Shown here in pieces: positions 1 through 5,688 of a DNA stretch of 9,027 nucleotides. Position numbers and translations under genes: made by a program. This DNA is from Candidatus Adiutrix sp. (lineage in GTDB: Bacteria; Desulfobacterota; Desulfarculia; Adiutricales; Adiutricaceae): assembly GCA_031283395.1 (NCBI GenBank), contig JAITBV010000147.1, positions 1 to 9,027 on the forward strand, written 5' to 3'. Each line of letters begins with the position of its first letter. Within the stretch, counting starts at the first letter, position 1. The notes beneath the pieces are model-generated. The model worked only from the letters and a program-made list of their open reading frames with translations, was not told the origin of the DNA and did no database searches.

Positions 1-1342
1 TCTTGCCTATCTCGTTGCCCGAGCGGGCGATCTCCTCCATGGCTCCGATGACCTTGGTCATGGAGCTTTCGGCCTGATGCACGGAGTCGGAGGCCTGGGC
101 CATCAGGGAATTGGCCTCCGCGGCGTTGTCGGCGTTGCGCTTGGTCATGGAGCTTAGTTCCTCCAGGGCCGCGCTGGTCTCCTCCAGGCTGGCCGCGTTT
201 TCCGTGGCCCCTTCGGCCAGGGTGTTGGAGGCGGTGGTGAGTTGCGTGGAGGCTCCGTCCACCTCCTGGGCGCTTTCCGTCAGGGTCTCTATGATCCGGT
301 TTACGGGCAGTATGATGCTCCGGGTCAGGAACGCGGCCAGGATCAGGCTGACCGCCAGGGCCAACGCGGCCCCGGCGAGCATGACCGCATTGACTCTTCC
401 CACGGCCGCGGCAATTTCGGCCGTGAATTTGTGGGACAGTTCCTGAACGGCCTTGCCCATGGTCCCGGCCTCGCGAACGGCCTCTTCGGTCAGGACGGCG
501 CGTTTGGCCGTGATTTCGTCGTCTTCTTTCATCAGGGCTATGGAGGTCTTCAGATTGGGTTCATATTTCTCCGTAATGGCCAGGCGGACCTTTTCCAGGG
601 ACTCCCTGACCGCCTTGACGGATGAGTCGGCAATGATGGCGCTTATCTGCCGGACAGCATCGGCCGATAAGGCCAGGCTTCGGTCCATGAGGGCCTGATT
701 GTTCCCCAAAAGTCCCCTGGCGAAAGCCAGGGCGCTGGCGTTTATGGAGGCCAGAAAGCTGTTAAGTTGCTCAGCCTGCTCGTACCGGTGCAAAATGACC
801 GCCTGGCCGGCCTCGCCGCGCAGTTCATTCAGCAAGGCCTCTTTTTCCATTTTCATGGTTTCGTCCAGGGCTTTTAAGACTTCTTCCTCGTAAGCGACTA
901 TGGCGTCCCGGCGGGAAGCCATTACTTTGTCCAGGCGGTCGGGCGTGGCCATGGCCAGAACTGTGTAGTCCTTGACCGCCCTGGCGATATTCCGGTAAGC
1001 GGCGGTAATGGCCGGGGTTTGGATCAAGGCCGCCTCGGGATCGGACAAAAGCCGGCTGAGCAGCGAAATGTCTTCATCGGCGGCCTTGGTGACCGCGATG
1101 AACTGGTCGAAGATCTTCCGGTCCTTGGTCGGGCTGATCAGGTAGGCCCTCATGGTCGAACGCTGCTCCGCCACCAGGTAGCGGATGTGGGTGGAGTTTT
1201 CATAGGCCGACATGACGTATTTGACGAGTTTTTCGGAATCCGTCTCCACCGGCCGGACGACCACGAAGACGACCACCAGCAGTAAGACGTAGATGACGTT
1301 GGTCAGGATGAACCCAAAAAAAATCTTAGTACTCAGCTTCAT
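1..1342 (-). CDS. Methyl-accepting chemotaxis protein, N-terminal part (cut by left edge)
   Basis: This is a membrane chemoreceptor that senses a periplasmic signal and passes it to CheA/CheW. 447 residues are visible with no stop. TM1 spans about residues 7-29, followed by a periplasmic sensor of about 290 residues rich in helix-forming sequence, probably a helical-bundle type. TM2 spans about 319-340. The cytoplasmic methylated helix follows, with ENAASLEETSAALEEL at about 382-396; the paired Glu residues E387/E388 and E394/E395 fit methylation sites. Only about 40 residues separate TM2 from that motif, so the HAMP region looks abbreviated. The highly conserved signalling tip lies beyond the window. 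The ATG at 1342 is chosen because an AAGGGGG-type ribosome site precedes it and an in-frame TAG lies at 1361-1363. The ligand cannot be told from the sequence. It is transcribed divergently from the NifU-like gene. Confidence 0.96.
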   Translation of the reverse strand, partial: MKLSTKIFFGFILTNVIYVLLLVVVFVVVRPVETDSEKLVKYVMSAYENSTHIRYLVAEQRSTMRAYLISPTKDRKIFDQFIAVTKAADEDISLLSRLLSDPEAALIQTPAITAAYRNIARAVKDYTVLAMATPDRLDKVMASRRDAIVAYEEEVLKALDETMKMEKEALLNELRGEAGQAVILHRYEQAEQLNSFLASINASALAFARGLLGNNQALMDRSLALSADAVRQISAIIADSSVKAVRESLEKVRLAITEKYEPNLKTSIALMKEDDEITAKRAVLTEEAVREAGTMGKAVQELSHKFTAEIAAAVGRVNAVMLAGAALALAVSLILAAFLTRSIILPVNRIIETLTESAQEVDGASTQLTTASNTLAEGATENAASLEETSAALEELSSMTKRNADNAAEANSLMAQASDSVHQAESSMTKVIGAMEEIARSGNEIGK

Positions 1343-1471
1343 GGCCAGCCCCCTTAAATCCTAATGGAGTTTGGTATTGAAAACAGCCTTGAAAAAATGA
1401 CCAGCCGACTGAACATGGAAATCACCGTCAAAACCGTCTTAAGTTTCAGGCGGTCTTCTCAAGTTTACCGG

Positions 1472-1483
1472 GGCATATATGCC
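1472..1483. promoter_or_regulatory. 12-bp perfect palindrome at chemoreceptor transcript start
   Basis: GGCATATATGCC is a perfect inverted repeat, 10 bp inside the predicted -10 box of the chemoreceptor promoter and so at about +4 to +15 of the transcript. A dimeric repressor bound here would block transcription. Position and symmetry are seen directly; the operator role is an inference and no regulator is identified. Confidence 0.35.
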
Positions 1484-1493
1484 TAGTTACCTA

Positions 1494-1522
1494 AATATAT
1501 ACTGAAATCCGGCGGCTGTCAA
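1494..1522 (-). promoter_or_regulatory. Sigma70-type promoter of the chemoreceptor gene
   Basis: On the minus strand a consensus -35 box TTGACA (1522-1517) is followed by a 17-nt spacer and TATATT (1499-1494). The predicted start of transcription is near 1487, leaving a leader of about 145 nt before the ATG at 1342. It uses a housekeeping-sigma motif rather than the sigma28 motif often seen for motility genes. Confidence 0.75.
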
Positions 1523-1576
1523 ATCATATAAAAATAGTGTAAATTTGATATGTTGAATCATTATTGGTTGGGTGGT

Positions 1577-1605
1577 TTGAGAATAACCCGGCCCTGTGCT
1601 ATAAT
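1577..1605 (+). promoter_or_regulatory. Sigma70-type promoter of the NifU-like/GGGtGRT pair
   Basis: TTGAGA (1577-1582), a 17-nt spacer and a perfect TATAAT (1600-1605) form a strong housekeeping promoter. Transcription should begin at about 1612, giving a leader of about 108 nt before the ATG at 1720. Confidence 0.75.
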
Positions 1606-1719
1606 ATCCCGGCTAATGTTGTTCTCGGAGATTCCGGTAAAACGGATTAACCGCTGTAAGGCTGGTGGCTTCTATCTTTGGCGGTCATCGGCTTCTATTT
1701 TATTGTAGGGGGTGAGCAT

Positions 1720-2412
1720 ATGATTTATTCGGAGGAAGTGCAGCATATGTGCACGGTCGCCAAGGGCGCGAACCACGGTCCGGCTCCCATCCCGGGGGAA
1801 GGAAAATGGGTGCGGGTCAAAGAGGTCGGCGACATCAGCGGCTTGCCCCACGGCATCGGTTGGTGCGCTCCCCAGCAGGGGGCCTCCAAGCTGACGCTCA
1901 ATGTCAAAAACGGGATCATTGAGGAAGCCCTGGTGGAAACCCTGGGTTGCAGCGGCATGACCCACTCGGCGGCCATGGCTTCCGAAATATTGCCGGGCAA
2001 AACCATTCTGGAGGCGCTCAACACGGACCTGGTCTGCGACGCCATCAACGTGGCCATGCGGGAATTGTTTTTGCAGATAGCTTACGGGCGCACCCAGACC
2101 GCGTTTTCCGAGGAGGGCCTCCCCATAGGCGCGAGCCTTGAGGATCTGGGCAAGGGCCTGAGAAGCCAGATAGGCACCATGTTCGGCACCAGGGACAAGG
2201 GAGCCCGCTATCTTGAACTGACCGAGGGCTATGTAAACCGCATAGCCCTGGACGAAAACAACGAAATAATAGGCTACGAATTCATCAGCCTCGGCAAGAT
2301 GATGGACGCCGTCAAAAAGGGCGAGGACGCGGGCCAGGCGCTTGAAAAAGCCAAAGGCACCTACGGGCGCTTCAATGAAGCCGCAAAATACATTGACCCC
2401 AGAAAGGAGTGA
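1720..2412 (+). CDS. NifU/IscU-like iron-sulfur cluster assembly scaffold protein
   Basis: Probable scaffold on which Fe-S clusters are built before transfer to target proteins in the cytoplasm (230 residues). The NifU_N/IscU core is clear at about residues 35-125. C49 follows GIGW, and C77 lies in LGCSGMTHSAAMASEILPGK, which matches the IscU segment around its second cluster cysteine. C106 in NTDLVCDAIN may be the third ligand, although it is not placed exactly as in IscU. A C-terminal part of about 95 residues, rich in charged residues, extends beyond the core and is not the NifU C-terminal thioredoxin-like domain. The ATG at 1720 is chosen because a GGGGGTGAG ribosome site precedes it; an in-frame TTG at 1678 has none. 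The gene is followed 5 bp later by the GGGtGRT gene, so the two are co-transcribed. No cysteine desulfurase lies alongside. Confidence 0.9.
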   Translation: MIYSEEVQHMCTVAKGANHGPAPIPGEGKWVRVKEVGDISGLPHGIGWCAPQQGASKLTLNVKNGIIEEALVETLGCSGMTHSAAMASEILPGKTILEALNTDLVCDAINVAMRELFLQIAYGRTQTAFSEEGLPIGASLEDLGKGLRSQIGTMFGTRDKGARYLELTEGYVNRIALDENNEIIGYEFISLGKMMDAVKKGEDAGQALEKAKGTYGRFNEAAKYIDPRKE

Positions 2413-2417
2413 GCGGT

Positions 2418-3422
2418 ATGGCCCTGTTTGAAAGTTATGAGCGCCGTATCGGCAAGATAAACGGCGTTCTCGCGCAATATGGCATAGCCTCTTTGGAGGA
2501 AACGAAGGAAATTTGCGGCCGGGTCGGCGTCAGCCCCTATGATATCGTCAAATCGGTTCAGCCCATAGCCTTTGAGAACGCGGGTTGGGCCTATACCGCC
2601 GGCGCGGCGATCGCCGTCAAGAAGGGCCTTAAGGCCGCCGCCGACATCTCGGAGGCCATCGGCATAGGGCTTCAGAGTTTTTGCATCTCCGGCAGTGTCG
2701 CCGAGGACCGCAAGGTCGGCCTCGGTCACGGCAATTTGGGGGCGATGCTTCTTCGGGATGATACGAAGTGCTTCGCCTTCCTCGCCGGGCACGAGAGCTT
2801 CGCCGCCGCCGAGGGCGCCATAGGCATCGTCAAGAACGCCAACAAGGCCCGGAAGGCGCCCTTGCGCGTCATTCTCAACGGGTTGGGCAAGGACGCGGCC
2901 CAGATCATTTCCCGCATCAACGGCTTTACCTATGTGCATACTTTGTTCGATTACGCCTCGGGTGAGGTCGGGGTGGTCAAGGAAATAGCCTATTCCAAGG
3001 GCGAAAAGGCGCAAGTGCGTTGCTACGGCGCCGATGACGTGCGTGAAGGCGTTGCCGTGATGCACAGGGAGGGCGTGGACGTTTCCATAACCGGCAACTC
3101 CACCAACCCCACCCGTTTCCAGCACCCCGTGGCCGGAACGTATAAAAAGGAATGCGCGGAGCAGGGCAAGAAATATTTTTCCGTGGCCTCGGGCGGCGGC
3201 ACGGGCCGCACCCTGCACCCGGACAACATGGCCGCCGGTCCCGCTTCCTACGGCATGACCGATACGATGGGGCGCATGCACTCAGACGCCCAGTTCGCCG
3301 GTTCCAGTTCCGTTCCCGCCCACGTTGAAATGATGGGTTTTCTGGGCATGGGCAATAATCCCATGGTCGGCGCTACGGTGGCCGTGGCCGTGGCCGTGGC
3401 CGAGGCCCTGAAGAATTCCTGA
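2418..3422 (+). CDS. GGGtGRT family protein (function unknown)
   Basis: A protein of 334 residues that carries the family signature GGGTGRT at residues 259-265, inside SVASGGGTGRTLHPDN. The family is known for this motif and has no established function. Other visible features are a Gly/His-rich stretch GLGHGNLGAM at 101-110, five cysteines (C33, C89, C118, C202, C246) and an Ala/Val-rich C-terminus. No signal peptide or clear membrane segment is seen. The ATG at 2418 is chosen because AAGGAG (2404-2409), which overlaps the end of the NifU-like gene, sits 8 nt upstream; a GTG at 2409 in the same frame falls inside that ribosome site. The pairing with a NifU-like scaffold suggests a role in Fe-S cluster or sulfur handling. 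That role is an inference from context only. Confidence 0.93.
   Translation: MALFESYERRIGKINGVLAQYGIASLEETKEICGRVGVSPYDIVKSVQPIAFENAGWAYTAGAAIAVKKGLKAAADISEAIGIGLQSFCISGSVAEDRKVGLGHGNLGAMLLRDDTKCFAFLAGHESFAAAEGAIGIVKNANKARKAPLRVILNGLGKDAAQIISRINGFTYVHTLFDYASGEVGVVKEIAYSKGEKAQVRCYGADDVREGVAVMHREGVDVSITGNSTNPTRFQHPVAGTYKKECAEQGKKYFSVASGGGTGRTLHPDNMAAGPASYGMTDTMGRMHSDAQFAGSSSVPAHVEMMGFLGMGNNPMVGATVAVAVAVAEALKNS
3378..3407 (+). repeat. Hexanucleotide repeat (GTGGCC)4 + GAGGCC
   Basis: Four perfect copies of GTGGCC, then one GAGGCC, encode Val-Ala repeats at about residues 321-330 of the GGGtGRT protein. Copy-number change would add or remove two residues without shifting the frame. Confidence 0.85.
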
Positions 3423-3429
3423 CCGTTCG

Positions 3430-3485
3430 CCAGGGGGGCCGGCGCTTTTCGCAAATTTTTTTGCGAAAAGCGCCGGCCCCCCTGG
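3430..3485. terminator. Perfect 26-bp hairpin between convergent genes, bidirectional terminator
   Basis: Arms 3430-3455 and 3460-3485 are perfectly complementary over 26 bp with a 4-nt TTTT loop. The hairpin nearly fills the 64 bp between the stop of the GGGtGRT gene (3422) and that of ppa (3487), so it can serve both convergent transcripts. It is unusual in that the T run lies at the loop and no T tract follows the stem in either direction. It may therefore work as an RNA stabiliser or a rho-assisted stop rather than a textbook intrinsic terminator. Confidence 0.75.
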
Positions 3486-3486
3486 C

Positions 3487-4029
3487 TCATTTCCGTTCCG
3501 GGTTTGAAAAACGTTCGGTATAGCTTGTTATGCTGGTCTCTATGATCTCAGAGGCTTCCCGCCTGTCGCCGATGTTCTCGACATAGGCTTCCTTCCCCTC
3601 CAGTTGCTTGTATACGGAAAAGAAGTGGGATATTTCCTTGGTGACGTGCGGCGGCAGATCATATATGGATTCATAACTGTTATTGGTCGGATCGCCTTCC
3701 GCCACGGCAATGATCTTTTCGTCCCGCTCGTAGCCGTCGATCATGAGGACCACCCCGATCGGCCGGCATGATACCAGCGCCAGGGGAGCGAAGGCCTCGT
3801 CGCTGAGTATCAGCACGTCCAGGGGGTCGCCGTCTTCCGCCAGAGTCCGCGGAATAAAGCCGTAATTGGCGGGGTAATGCGTGGATGTGTATAATACGCG
3901 GTCCAGCCTCAGGAATCCGGTCTCCTTGTCGAGTTCGTATTTGAGCTTGCTGGCGCGGGGTATTTCCACCACGGCGTCAAAGCGTGAAGGCGAGATCCGC
4001 GCAGGGTCGATGTCGTGCCAGATATTCAT
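3487..4029 (-). CDS. ppa: Inorganic pyrophosphatase, family I
   Basis: Cytoplasmic Mg-dependent enzyme that hydrolyses pyrophosphate to two phosphates and so drives biosynthetic reactions forward. The 180-residue length is normal for the family. Active-site residues match those of E. coli Ppa: E22, K30, E32, R44, Y56, the metal-binding signature EDGDPLDVLI with D66, D68 and D71, then D98, D103, K105, and Y140-K141. The ATG at 4029 is chosen because a GGGAGGGG ribosome site lies just upstream; an earlier in-frame ATG at 4047 would place that site inside the coding region. It is a single-gene unit with its own promoter, divergent from the operon that starts at 4210 and convergent with the GGGtGRT gene. 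Pyrophosphate is also produced by biotin ligase and other ATP-consuming reactions, but no specific functional link to the neighbours is visible. Confidence 0.97.
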   Translation of the reverse strand: MNIWHDIDPARISPSRFDAVVEIPRASKLKYELDKETGFLRLDRVLYTSTHYPANYGFIPRTLAEDGDPLDVLILSDEAFAPLALVSCRPIGVVLMIDGYERDEKIIAVAEGDPTNNSYESIYDLPPHVTKEISHFFSVYKQLEGKEAYVENIGDRREASEIIETSITSYTERFSNPERK

Positions 4030-4047
4030 AAAACCCCTCCCTAACAT

Positions 4048-4088
4048 AAAAAGCTGATGAACCGCCCGCGGCGGAAGTCGTCAGCTTT
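4048..4088 (-). promoter_or_regulatory. Leader hairpin with T run upstream of ppa (attenuator-like)
   Basis: Arms AAAGCTGA (4050-4057) and TCAGCTTT (4081-4088) pair perfectly, and an inner CCGCC (4062-4066) pairs with GGCGG (4070-4074) around a small internal loop. On the minus strand the stem is followed by TTTTTATG, with part of the T run in the stem. It begins just after the predicted ppa transcript start and ends about 19 nt before the start codon. It could be an attenuator, a transcript-stabilising 5' stem, or merely a terminator for stray transcription. The fold is seen; the role is inferred. Confidence 0.45.
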
Positions 4089-4101
4089 CTTCATTCCTTG
4101 G

Positions 4102-4129
4102 ACTATATCATACTTACAGCCTTTTTCAA
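4102..4129 (-). promoter_or_regulatory. Sigma70-type promoter of ppa
   Basis: On the minus strand TTGAAA (4129-4124), a 16-nt spacer and TATAGT (4107-4102) form a good housekeeping promoter. Predicted transcription start is near 4095, giving a leader of about 65 nt that consists mostly of the hairpin. Confidence 0.65.
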
Positions 4130-4158
4130 GGTCATAATGGAGCCGCTTTTCCGCCGCC

Positions 4159-4187
4159 TTGCCACTTTGACCTCGGGAGGGTAAAAT
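4159..4187 (+). promoter_or_regulatory. Sigma70-type promoter of the six-gene operon
   Basis: TTGCCA (4159-4164), a 17-nt spacer and TAAAAT (4182-4187) lie just before the first gene of the operon. The start of transcription would be near 4194, leaving a short leader of about 16 nt. It is back to back with the ppa promoter, with 29 bp between the two -35 boxes. Confidence 0.6.
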
Positions 4188-4209
4188 AAAAAATCCGAAA
4201 GGTGAGGCC

Positions 4210-4674
4210 ATGACGAAAGCGGACCCAATTTCCCGGCCCCCGGCGCGGCCGGCGGCCGTCAACCTGGCCCGGGACCTCTGTCTGCGGCTCATCGAGCGCC
4301 GCACCATGTCCCCGGAGCAGTTGCCCGGGGCCCTGGGGCTCCTGGCCAGAGCCGCGGAACATCTGATGGCGGCCGAAGCCGGGGCCCCGGGCGGGGTGTA
4401 TGCGGCCCGCCTGGCCCGGGATATGACTTTGAAGCTCATCGAGCGGAACCTGGTGAACACGGCGCCGGCCGCGGCCGAGAGTCTGGCTGAAAACTGGCGC
4501 CTGGTCCGGCGGGCGGCCGAGGGCCTGCCCCCGGCTTCGGCCCCGGCCGCCCTGGCCGCGGCCAGGGACCTGGCCCTTAAATTTCGGGAAGCCGGCCGCC
4601 TGGGCCTGGCGGAGTGGCCGGAGATGTTCACCCGCCTGGCCCGGGCCGCCGTGGCCGAAGGCGAAGAGGACTGA
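4210..4674 (+). CDS. Small helical protein with three internal repeats, function unknown
   Basis: A protein of 154 residues that I do not recognise. It is built of three related segments, each starting with an A-R-D-(L/M)-x-L-(K/R)-(L/F) motif: residues 20-26, 69-75 and 118-124, an exact 49-residue period. Two copies continue into LIER. Each ends with an R-A-A helix (47-49, 101-103, 145-147). The composition is Ala, Leu, Arg and Glu rich, so it should fold as helix pairs. There is no signal peptide, membrane segment or cysteine-based metal site (the only Cys is C24). The ATG at 4210 has AAAGGTGAGG just upstream and a promoter before that. It is the first gene of the operon that continues with IscA-like, DUF3786, birA, WG-repeat and biotin carboxylase genes. 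A longer open frame on the opposite strand is rejected as a shadow. Confidence 0.8.
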   Translation: MTKADPISRPPARPAAVNLARDLCLRLIERRTMSPEQLPGALGLLARAAEHLMAAEAGAPGGVYAARLARDMTLKLIERNLVNTAPAAAESLAENWRLVRRAAEGLPPASAPAALAAARDLALKFREAGRLGLAEWPEMFTRLARAAVAEGEED

Positions 4675-4730
4675 GGTGGACTTGCCGGGGGGGATGGGTT
4701 AATATTACGAAAATTTAAAAGGAGCCCTCC

Positions 4731-5057
4731 ATGATCGATATAACCCGTCTGGCCCAGATAAATCTCACCTCGTTTCTGGGCGCCCAAAATATCCCTCTCC
4801 AGGTCCGGATCGCCTTTCCCCCCGGTTGCGGCGGCGAGGCGGGCCAGTTGATCCTGGTCCCTGACCAGCCGGCTCCCGGCGATATATTGGCCGACTTCGG
4901 TCCCCTGACCTTATGCATGGACTCCGGCCTCCAGGAGCGGGTGGGGCCGGTCAAGGTCGATTACCTGGTCAAAGGCCATGATTCCGGCTTTGTCATTGAA
5001 TGCGAGCGGCAGCTTTTGGACGGCGAAGGCTGCTTCGGTTGCGCCGACTGTGTCTGA
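4731..5057 (+). CDS. IscA/HesB-like iron-sulfur protein
   Basis: Short protein of 108 residues, the usual length for IscA-type proteins, which carry or deliver Fe-S clusters or iron in the cytoplasm. The first conserved cysteine is C33 in PPGCGGE. The segment VDYLVKGHDSGFVIE at about 76-90 matches the family's fold before its C-terminal cysteines. The C-terminus has C101, C104 and C107 spaced CxxCxxC instead of the usual CxC, plus extra C62 and C91. This resembles the short HesB-like branch found in strict anaerobes, but that sub-assignment is from memory. A strong AAAAGGAG ribosome site at 4717-4724, 6 nt before the ATG, fixes the start. It lies 56 bp after the three-repeat gene and overlaps the DUF3786 gene by 8 bp. 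Confidence 0.85.
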   Translation: MIDITRLAQINLTSFLGAQNIPLQVRIAFPPGCGGEAGQLILVPDQPAPGDILADFGPLTLCMDSGLQERVGPVKVDYLVKGHDSGFVIECERQLLDGEGCFGCADCV

Positions 5058-5688
5058 CCTCCCCGCCAAGCCGGAAGAGAACCGGCTCTACCGGACCGTG
5101 GCCGATGTGGCCCCGGAATTGTGGGAGGATGTGGAAGCCCGCCCCCTGGCCGAGGCTGTCCGTTCGGCCGCGGTCCGGATCGAGGCGGGCCGGCGCGTCC
5201 TCATCCCCTTTTTGGGGGGCGACTACCTGGTGGACTTCGAGACCCGCGGCATCACCGCCCCTCCCGGCCACCGGCCGGCCGGCTTCCAAAAGGGCTTGGT
5301 CCTTTTGACCTATTTGGCCCGGGCCCAGGATTTCGGCCTGGCCGGACGCCAGGTCACGGCCCGGGAACTCAGCGGAGGGGATCTGTTTTTCCAGGGGCCT
5401 CACGCCCTGTCCACGGAGCCGGTCACTTCCCGCTTCGGGTCTGACCCGGCCGAGTTCCTGGCCCGGGCCGGGCGCCTGGGTCTGGGGCCCGGCCCGGCGG
5501 CCGGCTCCGGGACGCAAGTCTTAGGCCCGGTCCTGCCCCATCTGACCCTGGGCCTTATCCTGCACCCGGCCGACGAGGAATTCCCGGCCGAACTCACCTA
5601 CACCTTCGACGCCTACGCCCACCATCATCTGCCCTTGGACGGCCTCTGGGCCCTGGTCAACGTGTTGGCCTCGGAACTGGCCTCTTGA
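5050..5688 (+). CDS. DUF3786 domain-containing protein
   Basis: About 212 residues. The layout matches the DUF3786 family of uncharacterised proteins from anaerobes: VLIPFLGGDYLVDFE near the N-terminal third, then LVLLTYLARA, the ARELSGGDLFFQGP segment, DPAEFLARAGRLG, and a closing DEEFPAELTYTFDAYAHHHLPLD with three consecutive histidines. Function is unknown; the family is often found near metal or corrinoid enzymes. The GTG at 5050 is preferred because it gives an 8-bp overlap with the IscA-like gene and suits translational coupling. An ATG at 4978 in the same frame would overlap that gene by 80 bp. No good ribosome site precedes either, so the start is uncertain. It overlaps birA by 4 bp. 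Confidence 0.85.
   Translation: MSDLPAKPEENRLYRTVADVAPELWEDVEARPLAEAVRSAAVRIEAGRRVLIPFLGGDYLVDFETRGITAPPGHRPAGFQKGLVLLTYLARAQDFGLAGRQVTARELSGGDLFFQGPHALSTEPVTSRFGSDPAEFLARAGRLGLGPGPAAGSGTQVLGPVLPHLTLGLILHPADEEFPAELTYTFDAYAHHHLPLDGLWALVNVLASELAS

Larger units (their letters stand above)
1343..1719. other. Divergent intergenic region, 377 bp
   Basis: This AT-rich gap separates the chemoreceptor (leftward) from the NifU-like/GGGtGRT pair (rightward). It holds one sigma70-like promoter for each direction, with 54 bp between the two -35 boxes. A 12-bp palindrome lies near the predicted chemoreceptor transcript start. The leaders are long: roughly 145 nt for the chemoreceptor and 108 nt for the NifU-like gene. 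I compared the chemoreceptor leader with what I know of the GEMM-I cyclic-di-GMP riboswitch and did not see its conserved core. No gene on the scale of its neighbours is seen; a possible 30-codon leader ORF is discussed in the findings. Confidence 0.8.

Noticed and set aside
1343..1490. Cyclic-di-GMP (GEMM-I) riboswitch in the chemoreceptor leader
   Set aside because: Chemoreceptor genes in this group sometimes have one, but the conserved core sequence and the two paired stems are not seen here.
1541..1560. FNR-like half sites (TGAT...ATCA) between the divergent promoters
   Set aside because: The spacing is 7 nt instead of the 4 nt of a true FNR site, and the stretch is AT-rich enough to give this by chance.
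1678..1719. Earlier TTG start adding 14 residues to the NifU-like protein
   Set aside because: No ribosome site precedes it, while the ATG at 1720 has a good one and gives a protein start typical of the family.
2361..3281. 306-residue minus-strand open frame opposite the GGGtGRT gene
   Set aside because: The plus-strand product matches a known family over its full length. The antisense frame is a GC-bias shadow without family motifs.
4041..4787. 248-residue open frame on the minus strand across the three-repeat gene and the ppa leader
   Set aside because: It is rich in Arg, Ala and Ser with no recognisable motif, runs over two predicted promoters, and lies opposite a gene with its own ribosome site, promoter and ordered repeats.
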